Source: Cellulomonas phragmiteti (GTDB taxonomy: Bacteria > Actinomycetota > Actinomycetes > Actinomycetales > Cellulomonadaceae). Taken from it: a stretch of DNA of 64,000 nt. The notes below the pieces were generated by a model. That model worked only from the letters and a program-made list of their open reading frames with translations. It ran no database searches and had not been told where the DNA came from. Positions 24,837-33,172 of the stretch are shown in pieces (positions within the stretch are counted from its first letter, which is position 1; every line of letters begins with the position of its first letter). The stretch spans positions 152,391 to 216,390 of the forward strand of contig NZ_BONP01000004.1 of NCBI RefSeq assembly GCF_016862775.1. Direction: 5' to 3'. Position numbers and translations under genes: made by a program.

Positions 24837-24956
24837 GGTCCCGATCCCCCCACGACCGCTCGCCCTCTGCCGGTGCGAGCCCAGGCCTCCATGTCTACCG
24901 GACTGTCGCGGGCGTGCGGCCGAGCCGCCGACCCTCGCGGCGGTAGGCGAACGATA

Positions 24957-24991
24957 TTGCGGTGACTGCCAAGAGTATTTACAGTGTGTGC
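24957..24991 (+). promoter_or_regulatory. Leaderless promoter of the ABC transporter operon
   Basis: TTGCGG at 24957-24962 and TACAGT at 24980-24985 are separated by 17 bases, and the ATG follows 6 bases later. The region is AT-rich for this genome and has an imperfect inverted ACTG/CAGT pair (24965-24985), a plausible site for the TetR protein encoded at the end of the operon. Confidence 0.5.
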
Positions 24992-25711
24992 ATGAAAACC
25001 TCTCCCGCCGCGCAGGGTCCGCCACTCCTGCGCGCCCGCTCCCTGTCCCGCTGGTACGGCTCCGGTGCCGACCGCTTCCACGCGCTGACGGACGTCTCCC
25101 TGGACATCCACCGCGGTGAGTCGGTCGCCGTCGTCGGCAAGAGCGGCTCGGGGAAGTCCACGCTCATGCACCTGCTCGCCCTGCTGGACGCCCCGGACCA
25201 GGGCAGCCTGCTCCTCGAGGGCGCCGACGTCGCGACGCTGGACCGGCGGCGCCTCGACGCCGCCCGCAACCAGCGCTTCGGCTTCGTCTTCCAGCAGTTC
25301 TTCCTCAACCCGGCCCAGTCGGTGCTCGAGAACGTGGTCCTGCCGCTGACCATCGCCGGAGTCGCGCGCCCCGAGCGTCACCGCCGGGGCATGGCGGTCC
25401 TCGAGCAGCTGGGCATGGCCGACAAGGCCCGCAACCGCGCGACCGCGCTGTCCGGAGGGCAGAAGCAGCGGGTGGTCATCGCGCGCGCACTGGTCGGCGA
25501 GCCCGACCTGATCTTCGCCGACGAGCCCACCGGCAACCTGGACAGCGCCACCGGCACCGTGGTGGAGGACGAGCTGTTCGCCCTCCACCGTGAGCGCGGG
25601 ATCACCCTGGTCGTGGTCACCCACGACGAGGATCTCGCCGCCCGCTGCCGCCGGCAGGTCCACGTCCACGACGGCCGCATCGTCTCCGACCGGCTGGGGG
25701 ACGCAGCGTGA
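24992..25711 (+). CDS. MacB/LolD-type ABC transporter ATP-binding protein
   Basis: A 239-residue ABC ATPase of the MacB/LolD/FtsE class. Walker A is VVGKSGSGKSTLMHL, the Q-loop VFQQFFLNPAQSVLENVVLP, the signature LSGGQKQRVVIARAL, Walker B LIFADEPTGNLDSAT and the H-loop VVVTHDEDLA. It powers the FtsX-like permease encoded immediately downstream (GTGA overlap). Mechanotransmission-type export or extraction of a lipophilic compound or peptide is usual for this class. Regulation is probably by the TetR protein that ends the operon. Confidence 0.93.
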   Translation: MKTSPAAQGPPLLRARSLSRWYGSGADRFHALTDVSLDIHRGESVAVVGKSGSGKSTLMHLLALLDAPDQGSLLLEGADVATLDRRRLDAARNQRFGFVFQQFFLNPAQSVLENVVLPLTIAGVARPERHRRGMAVLEQLGMADKARNRATALSGGQKQRVVIARALVGEPDLIFADEPTGNLDSATGTVVEDELFALHRERGITLVVVTHDEDLAARCRRQVHVHDGRIVSDRLGDAA

Positions 25712-26991
25712 GGACCTCCGACCTGCTGCGCGCCGCCGCAGCGAACACCGTCCGCAGCAAGCTGCGCACCACCCTGACCGCCCTCGCGCTGGTCGTCGGC
25801 GCGTTCACGCTCACCCTGACGACGGCGCTGGGCGCCGGGGTCACCGACTACGTCACCCGCCAGGTCGACTCCCTGGGTGCGCAGGACGTGCTGGTCATCA
25901 CGGCTGCGCCGCCGACCGCCGCCGCCGGTGGCGACCCCGTGGCCTACGACCCCGAGACCTCGACCCCCGCGGCGGCGTCCGCGAACCCGCTCGGCGGCGG
26001 ATCCGCGGCGCTGACCGACGCGCGGCTGGAGCAGCTCGAGGGCATCGACGGCCTCGCCGTCGTCGAGCCGGTCACGACCGCCGCGCTCGACTACGTCGGT
26101 GTCGGCGCGGCCCGCTACCTCGTCTCGATCGACCCGACCTCGTCGATCGGCCGAGCCGACCTGCTCGCCGGCGCCCAGCTGGAGCGGGACGCCGCCGAGC
26201 TGCAGCTCGTCCTGCCCGTCGGCTACGTCCAGGCGCTCGGGCTCGGTGACCCCGCAGCCGCGGTGGGCACCGTCGTCGACCTCGGACTCACCGACGTCCT
26301 CGGGCAGCCCCGCGAGGTGCGGGCGAGGCTGGTCGGCCTCACCAACCCCAGCCTCCTCGGTGGGGGAGCGGGCGCGAACGCCGCCCTGGCCGACGAGCTC
26401 GCCACGGTCCAGGCCGCGGGTGTCGACGCCCCCGCCCGCTACGCGGCGGCCACCGCCCGCTTCGACCCCGACGACGCGGGTGCGCTGGCCGCCGTCAAGG
26501 AGGAGGTGGCCGGCCTCGGGATGACCGCCCAGACGGTCGAGGACCAGCTCGGCCTGCTGACGACCGTGATCAGCGGGATCACCGGCGTCCTCAGTGCCTT
26601 CGCGGTCGTCGCGCTGGTCGCCGCGGCGTTCGGCATCGTCAACACGCTGCTCATGAGCGTGCAGGAGCGCACCCGGGAGATCGGGCTGATGAAGGCCCTG
26701 GGGATGAGCAACGGGCGCGTCTTCGGCCTGTTCAGCCTCGAGGCCGGGTTCATCGGCCTGCTCGGCGGCGTCGTCGGGGTCCTGGCCGCAGTCGCCGTCG
26801 GGACCGCGCTGAGCGCCGCGCTGAGCGCGGGGCCGCTCGCCGACCTGGGCGGCCTGGACGTCCTGCTCTTCCGGCCCGGCACCGCGGTGGCGATCGTCGT
26901 CCTCATCATGGGCGTCGCGCTCCTGGCCGGTACCCTGCCAGCCCGACGTGCCGCACGGCAGACGCCGATCTCCGCGCTGCGCTACGAGTGA
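25708..26991 (+). CDS. FtsX/MacB-like ABC transporter permease
   Basis: A 427-residue permease with the MacB layout. The first membrane helix (about 20-45, TTLTALALVVGAFTLTLTTA) is followed by a large extracytoplasmic domain (about 50-280) and then three C-terminal helices forming the FtsX domain. The coupling motif is QERTREIGLMKALGMSNGRV and the C-terminal tail is ARRAARQTPISALRYE. It pairs with the ATPase upstream and overlaps it by 4 bases. No periplasmic adaptor is present, as expected in a monoderm. Confidence 0.92.
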   Translation: MRTSDLLRAAAANTVRSKLRTTLTALALVVGAFTLTLTTALGAGVTDYVTRQVDSLGAQDVLVITAAPPTAAAGGDPVAYDPETSTPAAASANPLGGGSAALTDARLEQLEGIDGLAVVEPVTTAALDYVGVGAARYLVSIDPTSSIGRADLLAGAQLERDAAELQLVLPVGYVQALGLGDPAAAVGTVVDLGLTDVLGQPREVRARLVGLTNPSLLGGGAGANAALADELATVQAAGVDAPARYAAATARFDPDDAGALAAVKEEVAGLGMTAQTVEDQLGLLTTVISGITGVLSAFAVVALVAAAFGIVNTLLMSVQERTREIGLMKALGMSNGRVFGLFSLEAGFIGLLGGVVGVLAAVAVGTALSAALSAGPLADLGGLDVLLFRPGTAVAIVVLIMGVALLAGTLPARRAARQTPISALRYE

Positions 26992-27014
26992 CGTCCGGCG
27001 AAGGAGGGCACCTG

Positions 27015-27629
27015 GTGTCGCAGCCCGTGACCCGCAACGCCCGCGGCCGGGCGACGGCCCTGCGTATCGAGCAGGCCGCCGTCCGGCTCGCCACCGAACG
27101 CGGGCTCGACGGCCTGACCGTCGACGACATCTGCCTCGAGGTCGGCGTCAGCCAGCGGACCTTCTTCCACCACTTCCCCACCAAGGAGGACGCCCTCCTC
27201 GGCCTGGAGCTGCCGCGGATCGACCAGCAGCGCGCCCGCGAGTACCTCACCGACACCACGGTCCCGGTGCTCGCGGGTGCCCTGCGCCTCATCGAGCTGC
27301 CCCCCGCGCACCTGGACACCCCCGACCTGCTCGCCCAGCAGCTGCGCCTGCTCGCGTCGTCCCCCGCCCTGCAGGCCCGGCAGGGGCAGCGGTTCGCGCC
27401 GCTCATGGCCGAGATCAACGAGCTCGTCGCACTCCGCCTGCGATCGGCTGCGCCCGACGAGGACCCTGCGCGTGTCGCCCTGCAGGCCGCCGCCGTGACG
27501 GCCGTCGGCGCCGCACTGGTGAACCACACGGCGGCTGCCGCTCTGGCCGGCGCCGCGGACGACGCTCCACCGTTCGACCTGGAGCGGACGCTGGACCTGG
27601 TCCGCCCGGTGTGGGGGCATCTCCTCTAG
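27015..27629 (+). CDS. TetR-family regulator of the ABC operon
   Basis: A 204-residue TetR protein. The HTH is GLDGLTVDDICLEVGVSQRT plus FFHHFPTKEDALLGLELP, and the C-terminal ligand-binding part is helical. GTG 27015 was chosen because AAGGAGG (27001-27007) sits 7 bases before it; the alternative GTG 26988 lies inside the permease gene. Placed last in the operon, it probably represses the ABC genes through the site near 24965-24985 in response to the exported compound. Confidence 0.87.
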   Translation: MSQPVTRNARGRATALRIEQAAVRLATERGLDGLTVDDICLEVGVSQRTFFHHFPTKEDALLGLELPRIDQQRAREYLTDTTVPVLAGALRLIELPPAHLDTPDLLAQQLRLLASSPALQARQGQRFAPLMAEINELVALRLRSAAPDEDPARVALQAAAVTAVGAALVNHTAAAALAGAADDAPPFDLERTLDLVRPVWGHLL

Positions 27630-27668
27630 GGCCCACGACGGTGCTGGTCAGCGCTGCCGTCGTGGCCT
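27630..27668 (+). terminator. Imperfect hairpin after the ABC/TetR operon
   Basis: GGCCCACGACGG (27630-27641) can pair with CCGTCGTGGCC (27657-27667) with one bulged base and a loop of about 15. It immediately follows the TetR stop and precedes the metal-sensor promoter. Confidence 0.4.
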
Positions 27669-27679
27669 AGCATCGCCGT

Positions 27680-28072
27680 GTGGCGATGACAGAGAGCAAC
27701 GACGATGTACGGACGATCGACGAGTCGCACGCGCTCGAGGCCGCCGCGTGCCTGTTCCACGGATTCAGCGACCCCTCGCGGCTGACGATCCTGCGGCACC
27801 TGGCCCTCGGTGAGCACCGCGTGGTCGACCTCACGGAGCACCTGGGACTCGCGCAGTCGACGGTGTCGAAGCACCTGGCGTGCCTGCGCGACTGCGGCCT
27901 GGTGAGCTCGCGCGCGCAGGGACGTGCGTCGGTGTTCAGCCTGAACCACCCGGAGGCGCTGACGGACCTGCTCGCCGCCGCCGAGCGGCTCCTCGCCCTG
28001 ACGGGCGACGCGGTCACGCTGTGCCCGACCTTCGGCACCGCCGCGGCCGGCAGCGGTCAGGCGTCCGCATGA
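27680..28072 (+). CDS. ArsR/SmtB-family metal sensor (CmtR-like)
   Basis: A 130-residue ArsR-type repressor. The winged helix covers FSDPSRLTILRHLALGEH to STVSKHLACLRDCGLVSS. The recognition helix carries Cys-x3-Cys (HLACLRDCGLV) and there is a further C-terminal Cys (TLCPTFG), the same arrangement as the Cd/Pb sensor CmtR of mycobacteria. Start GTG 27680 lies 6 bases after a TAGCAT box (27668-27673), fitting a leaderless autoregulated transcript; an ATG two codons later is the alternative. It heads an operon with two cation-efflux genes, so derepression by a thiophilic metal is likely. Confidence 0.88.
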   Translation: MAMTESNDDVRTIDESHALEAAACLFHGFSDPSRLTILRHLALGEHRVVDLTEHLGLAQSTVSKHLACLRDCGLVSSRAQGRASVFSLNHPEALTDLLAAAERLLALTGDAVTLCPTFGTAAAGSGQASA

Positions 28073-28758
28073 GCGCGACCGACGCGCTCGACGAGGTCGA
28101 GGTCGTCCGTCTGACCCGCCGAGGGCTGCGGCTGGCGCAGCTCACCGTCGCGTACAACGTCGTCGAGGGCGCCGTCGCCATCACCGCCGGACTGCTGGCA
28201 GGTCTGGTCTCGGTGGTCGGCTTCGGGGTCGACTCCGGGATCGAGTCGATCGCCGGCGTCCTGGTCGCGCTGCGCCTCTCGGCACGGCTGCGCCGCGGCG
28301 AGGCGGACGAGCGCAAGGAGCGCCTGGTGCTCAAGGCGGTCGCGGTCACGTTCTTCGTCCTCGCTGCCTACGTGACGGTCGAGGGGACCCGCAGCCTGGT
28401 CCGCGGTGAGTCCCCGGACAGCTCACCCCTGGCGATCGGGCTGCTGACCGCCTCGATCGTCGTCATGCCCGTCCTGGCGGTCATGAAGCGGAACGTCGGC
28501 CTGCGGCTGCAGGACAACCTCATCCTCGCCGAGGCCGCCGAGACGCGGATCTGCGTGCTGCTGAGCATCTCGACCCTGGCCGGCGTCGTCCTCCACGCAC
28601 TGACCGGCGCCGCGTGGCTGGACCCGGTCGCGGCGTTCGTCATCGCGGCGTTCGCGGTGCACGAGGGCAGGGAGGCCTGGGAGGGCGAGCTCGTCGAGAA
28701 CGACGACGACCACGACGAGGACGACGACGACCGGCACGGCCGGCGAGAGGGGGCGTGA
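28069..28758 (+). CDS. CDF-like cation efflux membrane protein
   Basis: A 229-residue membrane protein with about six hydrophobic segments, of the short cation-transporter branch related to CDF proteins. VVGFGVDSGIESIAGVLVAL (about 45-64) supplies an Asp/Glu pair in the second helix, and AETRICVLLSISTLAGVVLH carries a Cys near the fifth. The C-terminus is an acidic/His-rich tail of Asp and His, likely to bind metal. It overlaps the ArsR sensor upstream (ATGA) and the next CDF gene (TGATG). It probably exports Cd, Zn or Pb. Confidence 0.83.
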   Translation: MSATDALDEVEVVRLTRRGLRLAQLTVAYNVVEGAVAITAGLLAGLVSVVGFGVDSGIESIAGVLVALRLSARLRRGEADERKERLVLKAVAVTFFVLAAYVTVEGTRSLVRGESPDSSPLAIGLLTASIVVMPVLAVMKRNVGLRLQDNLILAEAAETRICVLLSISTLAGVVLHALTGAAWLDPVAAFVIAAFAVHEGREAWEGELVENDDDHDEDDDDRHGRREGA

Positions 28759-29675
28759 TGGGCGCCGGGCACACCCACGCGCACGGCACGTCGACCGGTC
28801 GCCACCGCAAGCGCCTGGTGCTGGTGCTGGTCATCACCCTCGGCGTCGTCGGTGCCCAGGTCGCCGGCGGCCTGGCCTCCGGCTCCCTGGCCCTGCTGGC
28901 CGACGCCGGGCACATGCTCACCGACGCGACGGGAGTGGCGATCGCCCTCGTCGCCAGCACCCTGGCCGCACGTCCGGCGACGAGCGCCCGCACCTACGGG
29001 CTGCAGCGCGCCGAGATCCTGGCCGCGCTCGCCAACGCGCTGCTCCTCGGGGGGCTCGCGATCTGGGTCGTCGTCGAGGCGGTGCGGCGCTGGGACGACC
29101 CGCCGGAGGTCGCGACGGGCCTCATGCTGACCGTCGCGGTCGTCGGGGCACTCGCCAACCTGGCGAGCCTGCTGATCCTGCGTGGTGCGCGGCGCGAGAG
29201 CCTCAACGTGCGCGGCGCCTACCTCGAGGTCCTCGGCGACCTGGTCGGGTCCCTCGCCGTGATCGTCGCCGGCGTCGTCATCGCCACCACCGGGTACGTG
29301 CGCGCCGACGTCATCGCGTCCCTCGCGATCGGGGTGTTCATCCTCCCGCGGGCCTGGTCCCTCCTGCGTGACGTCGTCGACGTCCTGCTCGAGGCCACAC
29401 CGGAGGGCCTGGACCTCGAGCAGGTGCGCGGTCACGTGCGCGAGGTCCCCGGCGTCGTCGACGTCCACGACCTGCACGCGTGGACCATCACCAGCGGCGT
29501 GACCGCGCTGTCCGCGCACGTCGTCGTCGACGACGACTGCATCGAGAGCGGGCGCCCCGGCGTGGTGCTGGACGCGCTCGGCGAGTGCCTCGGGGAGCAC
29601 TTCGCGACGGAGCACTGCACGTTCCAGCTCGAGCCGGTCGGTCACCGCGCGCACGAGCGCGCCGGCCACGACTGA
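28758..29675 (+). CDS. Cation diffusion facilitator (CzcD/ZitB-type) with altered helix-5 site
   Basis: A 305-residue CDF exporter. It has a His-rich N-terminus (GHTHAHGTSTGRH), six membrane helices and a cytoplasmic metallochaperone-like C-domain (VVDVHDLHAWTITSG). The helix-2 metal site is the usual HxxxD in AGHMLTDATG. The helix-5 site reads YLEVLGDLVGS, giving ExxxD instead of the HxxxD typical of Zn/Cd CDFs, so metal preference may differ. It is the third gene of the CmtR-like operon and would export the metal sensed by that repressor. Confidence 0.9.
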   Translation: MGAGHTHAHGTSTGRHRKRLVLVLVITLGVVGAQVAGGLASGSLALLADAGHMLTDATGVAIALVASTLAARPATSARTYGLQRAEILAALANALLLGGLAIWVVVEAVRRWDDPPEVATGLMLTVAVVGALANLASLLILRGARRESLNVRGAYLEVLGDLVGSLAVIVAGVVIATTGYVRADVIASLAIGVFILPRAWSLLRDVVDVLLEATPEGLDLEQVRGHVREVPGVVDVHDLHAWTITSGVTALSAHVVVDDDCIESGRPGVVLDALGECLGEHFATEHCTFQLEPVGHRAHERAGHD

Positions 29676-29683
29676 CGGCCCGG

Positions 29684-30472
29684 TCAGTGCAGCGGACGGA
29701 CGCCCGCCTGCAGCGTCACGGCACCCCGTGCGGTGACCTGCCGGTAGACACCCGTCGTCCGCAGCCCCCGGTCGTGCAGCGCCGCGTCGAGCGCGACCCA
29801 GGCGTCGCCCACGTCCGCGGGACGCTCCTCGAACGCCACGGACACGCCCTCCGGGACCGGCGGGACCTCGACGACCTCCAGCCCGCGTGCAGGGGTCGCC
29901 GCCGTGGTCCCGGCCGTGACGACGATGGACTCGTCGGAGGTGCCGTCGTAGAGGAGGACGACGTCGGCGTCCGCGTCCTGCGGGCCCCAGCCGGCCCGCA
30001 GCGCGGTCAGGAGCCGGCTCGCGGCCCGGGGGATCTCGGTCTCGTCGCGCACGTGGGCCTGGAGGGCCCGCAGCCGCAGCGCGGGGAGGGGGACGAGCAT
30101 CAGACCGTTCATGATCGTGCCACTTCCTCGCTCGAGGGCTGCGAGGCGCGTCCGCACCTCGGTCAGACGTGCCGAGTCCTGCGCGATCGCCCGGGCGAGC
30201 TCCTGCTCCCGTTCCCGCAGCAGCGTCCTCAGGCGTGACTCGGTGAGCCCGGGCTCGAGCAGGTCGGCGATCTTCTCGAGCCCGAAGCCGAGCGCCCGCA
30301 ACGACGCCACCGTCCTCACCCGCCCGACCTGGCTGTCCGCGTAGCGCCGGTACCCGGTGGCGGCGTCGACGGCCGCGGGCTCGAGGAGCCCGACCTGCTC
30401 CCAGTGCCGCAGCATCCGACGGGACACGCCCGTGCTGTGCGCGAGCTCTCCGATGCTCACCATGTCGTCCAT
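29684..30472 (-). CDS. MerR-family regulator with GyrI-like effector domain
   Basis: A 262-residue MerR protein. The N-terminal HTH is VSIGELAHSTGVSRRMLRHW and EQVGLLEPAAVDAATGYRRY, followed by a long dimer helix (about 75-115) and a C-terminal GyrI-like domain (about 120-262) that binds drug-like cations, as in BmrR and TipAL-type regulators. There are two possible starts, the ATG at 30472 and an ATG three codons later. No efflux gene is adjacent on its strand, so the target may be itself or a distant gene. It is convergent with the CDF operon. Confidence 0.85.
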   Translation of the reverse strand: MDDMVSIGELAHSTGVSRRMLRHWEQVGLLEPAAVDAATGYRRYADSQVGRVRTVASLRALGFGLEKIADLLEPGLTESRLRTLLREREQELARAIAQDSARLTEVRTRLAALERGSGTIMNGLMLVPLPALRLRALQAHVRDETEIPRAASRLLTALRAGWGPQDADADVVLLYDGTSDESIVVTAGTTAATPARGLEVVEVPPVPEGVSVAFEERPADVGDAWVALDAALHDRGLRTTGVYRQVTARGAVTLQAGVRPLH

Positions 30473-30480
30473 CCGACCCC

Positions 30481-30498
30481 CTCACACGGTGTCAACGT
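30481..30498 (-). promoter_or_regulatory. Probable MerR operator
   Basis: The plus strand reads CTCACACGGTGTCAACG; TCACAC-G-GTGTCA is a near-perfect dyad of the kind bound by MerR/GyrI regulators. It is preceded (minus strand) by two TTGAC repeats and lies 9 bases upstream of the MerR start, consistent with autoregulation. Confidence 0.5.
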
Positions 30499-30608
30499 CA
30501 ACACGGCCCGTGCGCTGCCCACGTCGTCCACCTACGACCGGCGCGGTACCGCGCAGGTGCCGCGGGGAGGCGATGTGGACGGCCGAGACCCTCCACGAGG
30601 ATCGGTCC

Positions 30609-30872
30609 ATGACCGTGCAGCTGTCCGTTCCCCGCACGCAGCGCCCCGACGACGGGCTCCACCGTCTCACCGAGCGCGAGCGCGAGGTGCTCGCACTCAT
30701 GGCGGCGGGGCGGTCCAACGGCGCCATCGCACGCCTGGTCCACCTGTCGTACGGCGCCGTGGAGAAGAACGTCGCCTCGATCTTCGCGAAGCTGGGGCTG
30801 GCCCCCGACGCGTCGGACCACCGGCGCGTGCTGGCCGTCGTGCGCTACCTGGGGCGCGGCGCCGAGGCGTGA
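30609..30872 (+). CDS. Stand-alone LuxR/NarL-type HTH protein
   Basis: An 87-residue protein consisting almost only of a LuxR-type DNA-binding domain: [40 protein letters not shown] and AKLGL. The linker after the HTH (APDASDHRRVLAVVRYL) matches full-length response regulators, but no receiver domain precedes it. An in-frame ATG at 30573 would add only 12 residues. It could be a GerE-like single-domain regulator or the output fragment of a response regulator. Confidence 0.75.
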   Translation: MTVQLSVPRTQRPDDGLHRLTEREREVLALMAAGRSNGAIARLVHLSYGAVEKNVASIFAKLGLAPDASDHRRVLAVVRYLGRGAEA

Positions 30873-30879
30873 GACGTGC

Positions 30880-31956
30880 TCAGCGGCGGGCGTCCGCCAC
30901 CCGTCGCAGCACGCCGGCCAGGACCTCGGCGGACGCGTCCCAGCCGTAGCGGTCGGCCTGCGCGCGTGCCGCCGTCGAGCGCCGCTGCCACGGCGCGTCG
31001 TCCGCCAGGCCGCGCAGCGCCGCGGCGAAGCCCTCGGCATCACCCGCCGCCACGTACACCCCGGCATCGCCACCGACCTCCCGGAACACGGGGATGTCGC
31101 TGACCACGACGGGCGTGCCGAGGGCCATCGCCTCGAGGAGCGGGATGCCGAAGCCCTCGTCGCGCGACGCGGAGACCAGGGCCGTGGCCTCCCGCAGGAC
31201 CCGCCGGTACTCCTCGTCCGTCGCACCGTCGTGGACGACGAGCCGCTCGGCTCCGGCCAGGGCCGTGAGGCGCTCGCGGTCCGCCGGCGGGATCCGGCTC
31301 ATGAGGTGGAGCACGTGGCCGGGCAGCAGCGCCACCGCCCGCGCCAGGGTCTCCACGTCCTTGTACGGCATGAACGACCCCATGTAGACGAGGACGCCGG
31401 GCCTGCGCTCGCGGGGTGACGACGCCGCCGTGGGTGGGACCGGGTCGGCAGCGTTCGGCACGACGGTCACCGGGCGTCGGGTGAGCCGGTGCCGCGCCAT
31501 GAGCGCCTGCGTCGTGCGCGAGACGGTGACGACGTGGTCCGCGCGGTCCAGCAGGACCCGCTGGGGCCACCACGCGAGGTGGAAGACCCGCCACAGCGCC
31601 CTGATGGTGACGGGGAGGTCCCGGGGCGGGGTCCGGTGCCGGTAGTAGATGAGGTCGTGCAGCGTCAGCACGAGGCCGTAGTCCCGGCCCCAGGTCCCCA
31701 TCGTCTGCATCGGGCTGAACACGACGTCGGGCCGCAGGCGACGCACCTGCCGCGCCACGAAGGGCTCGCGCCAGCTGGTCGGGGCGCTGACGAGGTGCCA
31801 CGGCAGGTCGGGCAGGTGGGCGACCTGACGCTCGTCGCTGACGAGCAGCTCCACGGGCAGCAGCCGTGCGAGACCGGTGACGAGTCCGACGGTGTAGCGG
31901 CTGATGCCGTCGTGCCGTCCCACCCGCACGTAGCGGCAGTCCACGATCACCCTCAC
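30880..31956 (-). CDS. Family 4 glycosyltransferase (GT-B)
   Basis: A 358-residue retaining GT-B glycosyltransferase. The N-terminal domain is MRVIVDCRYV, then GISRYTVGLVTGLARLLPVE and VLTLHDLIYY. The donor-binding domain has VLVYMGSFMPYKDVETLARA and the E-x7-E motif in SRDEGFGIPLLEAMALGTPV. It probably adds mannose or a related sugar from a nucleotide donor to an envelope lipid or polysaccharide. It overlaps by 4 bases the hydrolase gene upstream on the same strand. Confidence 0.9.
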   Translation of the reverse strand: MRVIVDCRYVRVGRHDGISRYTVGLVTGLARLLPVELLVSDERQVAHLPDLPWHLVSAPTSWREPFVARQVRRLRPDVVFSPMQTMGTWGRDYGLVLTLHDLIYYRHRTPPRDLPVTIRALWRVFHLAWWPQRVLLDRADHVVTVSRTTQALMARHRLTRRPVTVVPNAADPVPPTAASSPRERRPGVLVYMGSFMPYKDVETLARAVALLPGHVLHLMSRIPPADRERLTALAGAERLVVHDGATDEEYRRVLREATALVSASRDEGFGIPLLEAMALGTPVVVSDIPVFREVGGDAGVYVAAGDAEGFAAALRGLADDAPWQRRSTAARAQADRYGWDASAEVLAGVLRRVADARR

Positions 31957-32876
31957 GGCTGCACCCCCGCGACGAAGGAGGCGAGCGCGCGCGCCACCGC
32001 GTCGGGTGCCTCGTAGTGGGTCAGGTGACCGACGCCGGGCAGCACGACGAGTCGGGCGTCGGGGAACAGGCGCACCAGGGCCCGCTGGTCCGCCGGGGGC
32101 GCCAGGCGGTCACGGTCGCCCGCGACGAGCAGGGTCGGCGCCGTCACCCGGGACGCGAACGCGGCGACGCCGCCGGTCACCGACGCGTCGAACGCACCCA
32201 GGAGCGTGCGACGGTCGGCGAAGGTGGAGAAGTGGCGGTCGTGCTCGTCGTGGATCCACCGACGCAGCGCGCGGTCCGAGGTGGTGACCATGAGGGCGCT
32301 CGTCGCACGGGTCAGGGCCGGGTGGCGCAGCAGCCAGGTGCCCGCGCGCTCCGGCAGCCGGCCGGCGGCGTGGTGCAGCAGGACCGTCCCGCGCACCGCC
32401 ACCCGGTCGCGTCCCGCCAGGGCGGACCTCGCGACGGGGTTCACCAGGACCAGGCCGCGCGCGGCGGGCCGGCCGTGGCCGGACAGTGCGGCTGCGGCCA
32501 CGATCGACCCGAACGAGTGGCCGGCGAGCACCGCACGGCCTTCGGGCGCGACCGCGGTGAGCAGGTCCCGCGCCCAGGCCGCGTACGCCGCGACGTCGTG
32601 CGCACCGGTGGCGAAGGGCCCGGAGCCACCGAAGCCGGGGAGGTCGGGGACGACGACCCGCAGGCCCGTGAGGTGCGCGACGATCGGCTCGAGACCGTGG
32701 TGGTCCCCGCGGTAGCCGTGCAGGAGCACGACGCACGGTGCGTCCGCGTGGCCGTACACCCGCAGGCGGGTGCGCGCGCCACGGAGCACCACCTCGTCCT
32801 GCCGGACCTGGAGGCCGGCGACGAGGGACGCGAACGGGGACGGGGATCGGCGGGGCATCACCCGGAGCGTAGGCAC
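31953..32876 (-). CDS. Alpha/beta-fold hydrolase
   Basis: A 307-residue alpha/beta hydrolase. The oxyanion strand is CVVLLHGYRGDHHG, the nucleophile elbow is AVLAGHSFGSIVAA (GHSFG), the acid is in TLLVAGDRDRLAPP and the His is in LPGVGHLTHYEAPD. The first 18 residues may be dispensable (an ATG follows at MPRRSPS). Co-transcription with the GT4 gene suggests esterase or deacylase action on an envelope lipid, which is an inference from context only. Confidence 0.87.
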   Translation of the reverse strand: MPTLRVMPRRSPSPFASLVAGLQVRQDEVVLRGARTRLRVYGHADAPCVVLLHGYRGDHHGLEPIVAHLTGLRVVVPDLPGFGGSGPFATGAHDVAAYAAWARDLLTAVAPEGRAVLAGHSFGSIVAAAALSGHGRPAARGLVLVNPVARSALAGRDRVAVRGTVLLHHAAGRLPERAGTWLLRHPALTRATSALMVTTSDRALRRWIHDEHDRHFSTFADRRTLLGAFDASVTGGVAAFASRVTAPTLLVAGDRDRLAPPADQRALVRLFPDARLVVLPGVGHLTHYEAPDAVARALASFVAGVQP

Positions 32877-33172
32877 CGACGACGCCCCGACGAGGGCCGT
32901 TCACGGCTCCTCGCACCATCCGGCCCCGGACTGGGGGGACAGCCCCCGTCCCGTCGTCCGGACGGCGCGCGTCGGCCCCCTCGGTCCGCACCCCTACCGC
33001 CGTCGTGGTAGCCCGCGGTCGCAGCGTCAGGGCGATGCCGGCGACGGCGGCTGCTCAGGATGCTGAGCAGATGACCACCACGACAGCCCGCAGGGCGGCC
33101 GCACCCTGCCGCGAGGAGCTCGGCACCCGCACTGCTCCCGGGCTCCCCGCCGCCGCTCGTCGGGAGGGTTGA
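32877..33172. other. Intergenic region without a recognisable gene
   Basis: The ~300 bases between the divergent hydrolase and membrane-glycosyltransferase genes show no coding signal in any frame. GGGAGGG at 33163-33169, just before the GTG at 33173, is the likely ribosome-binding site of the downstream gene. Confidence 0.5.

Noticed and set aside
24232..25025. Longer minus-strand frames around the SRPBCC gene, one starting with a CxxC
   Set aside because: They overlap the leaderless promoter and start of the ABC gene on the other strand. The SRPBCC fold starts at about 24836.
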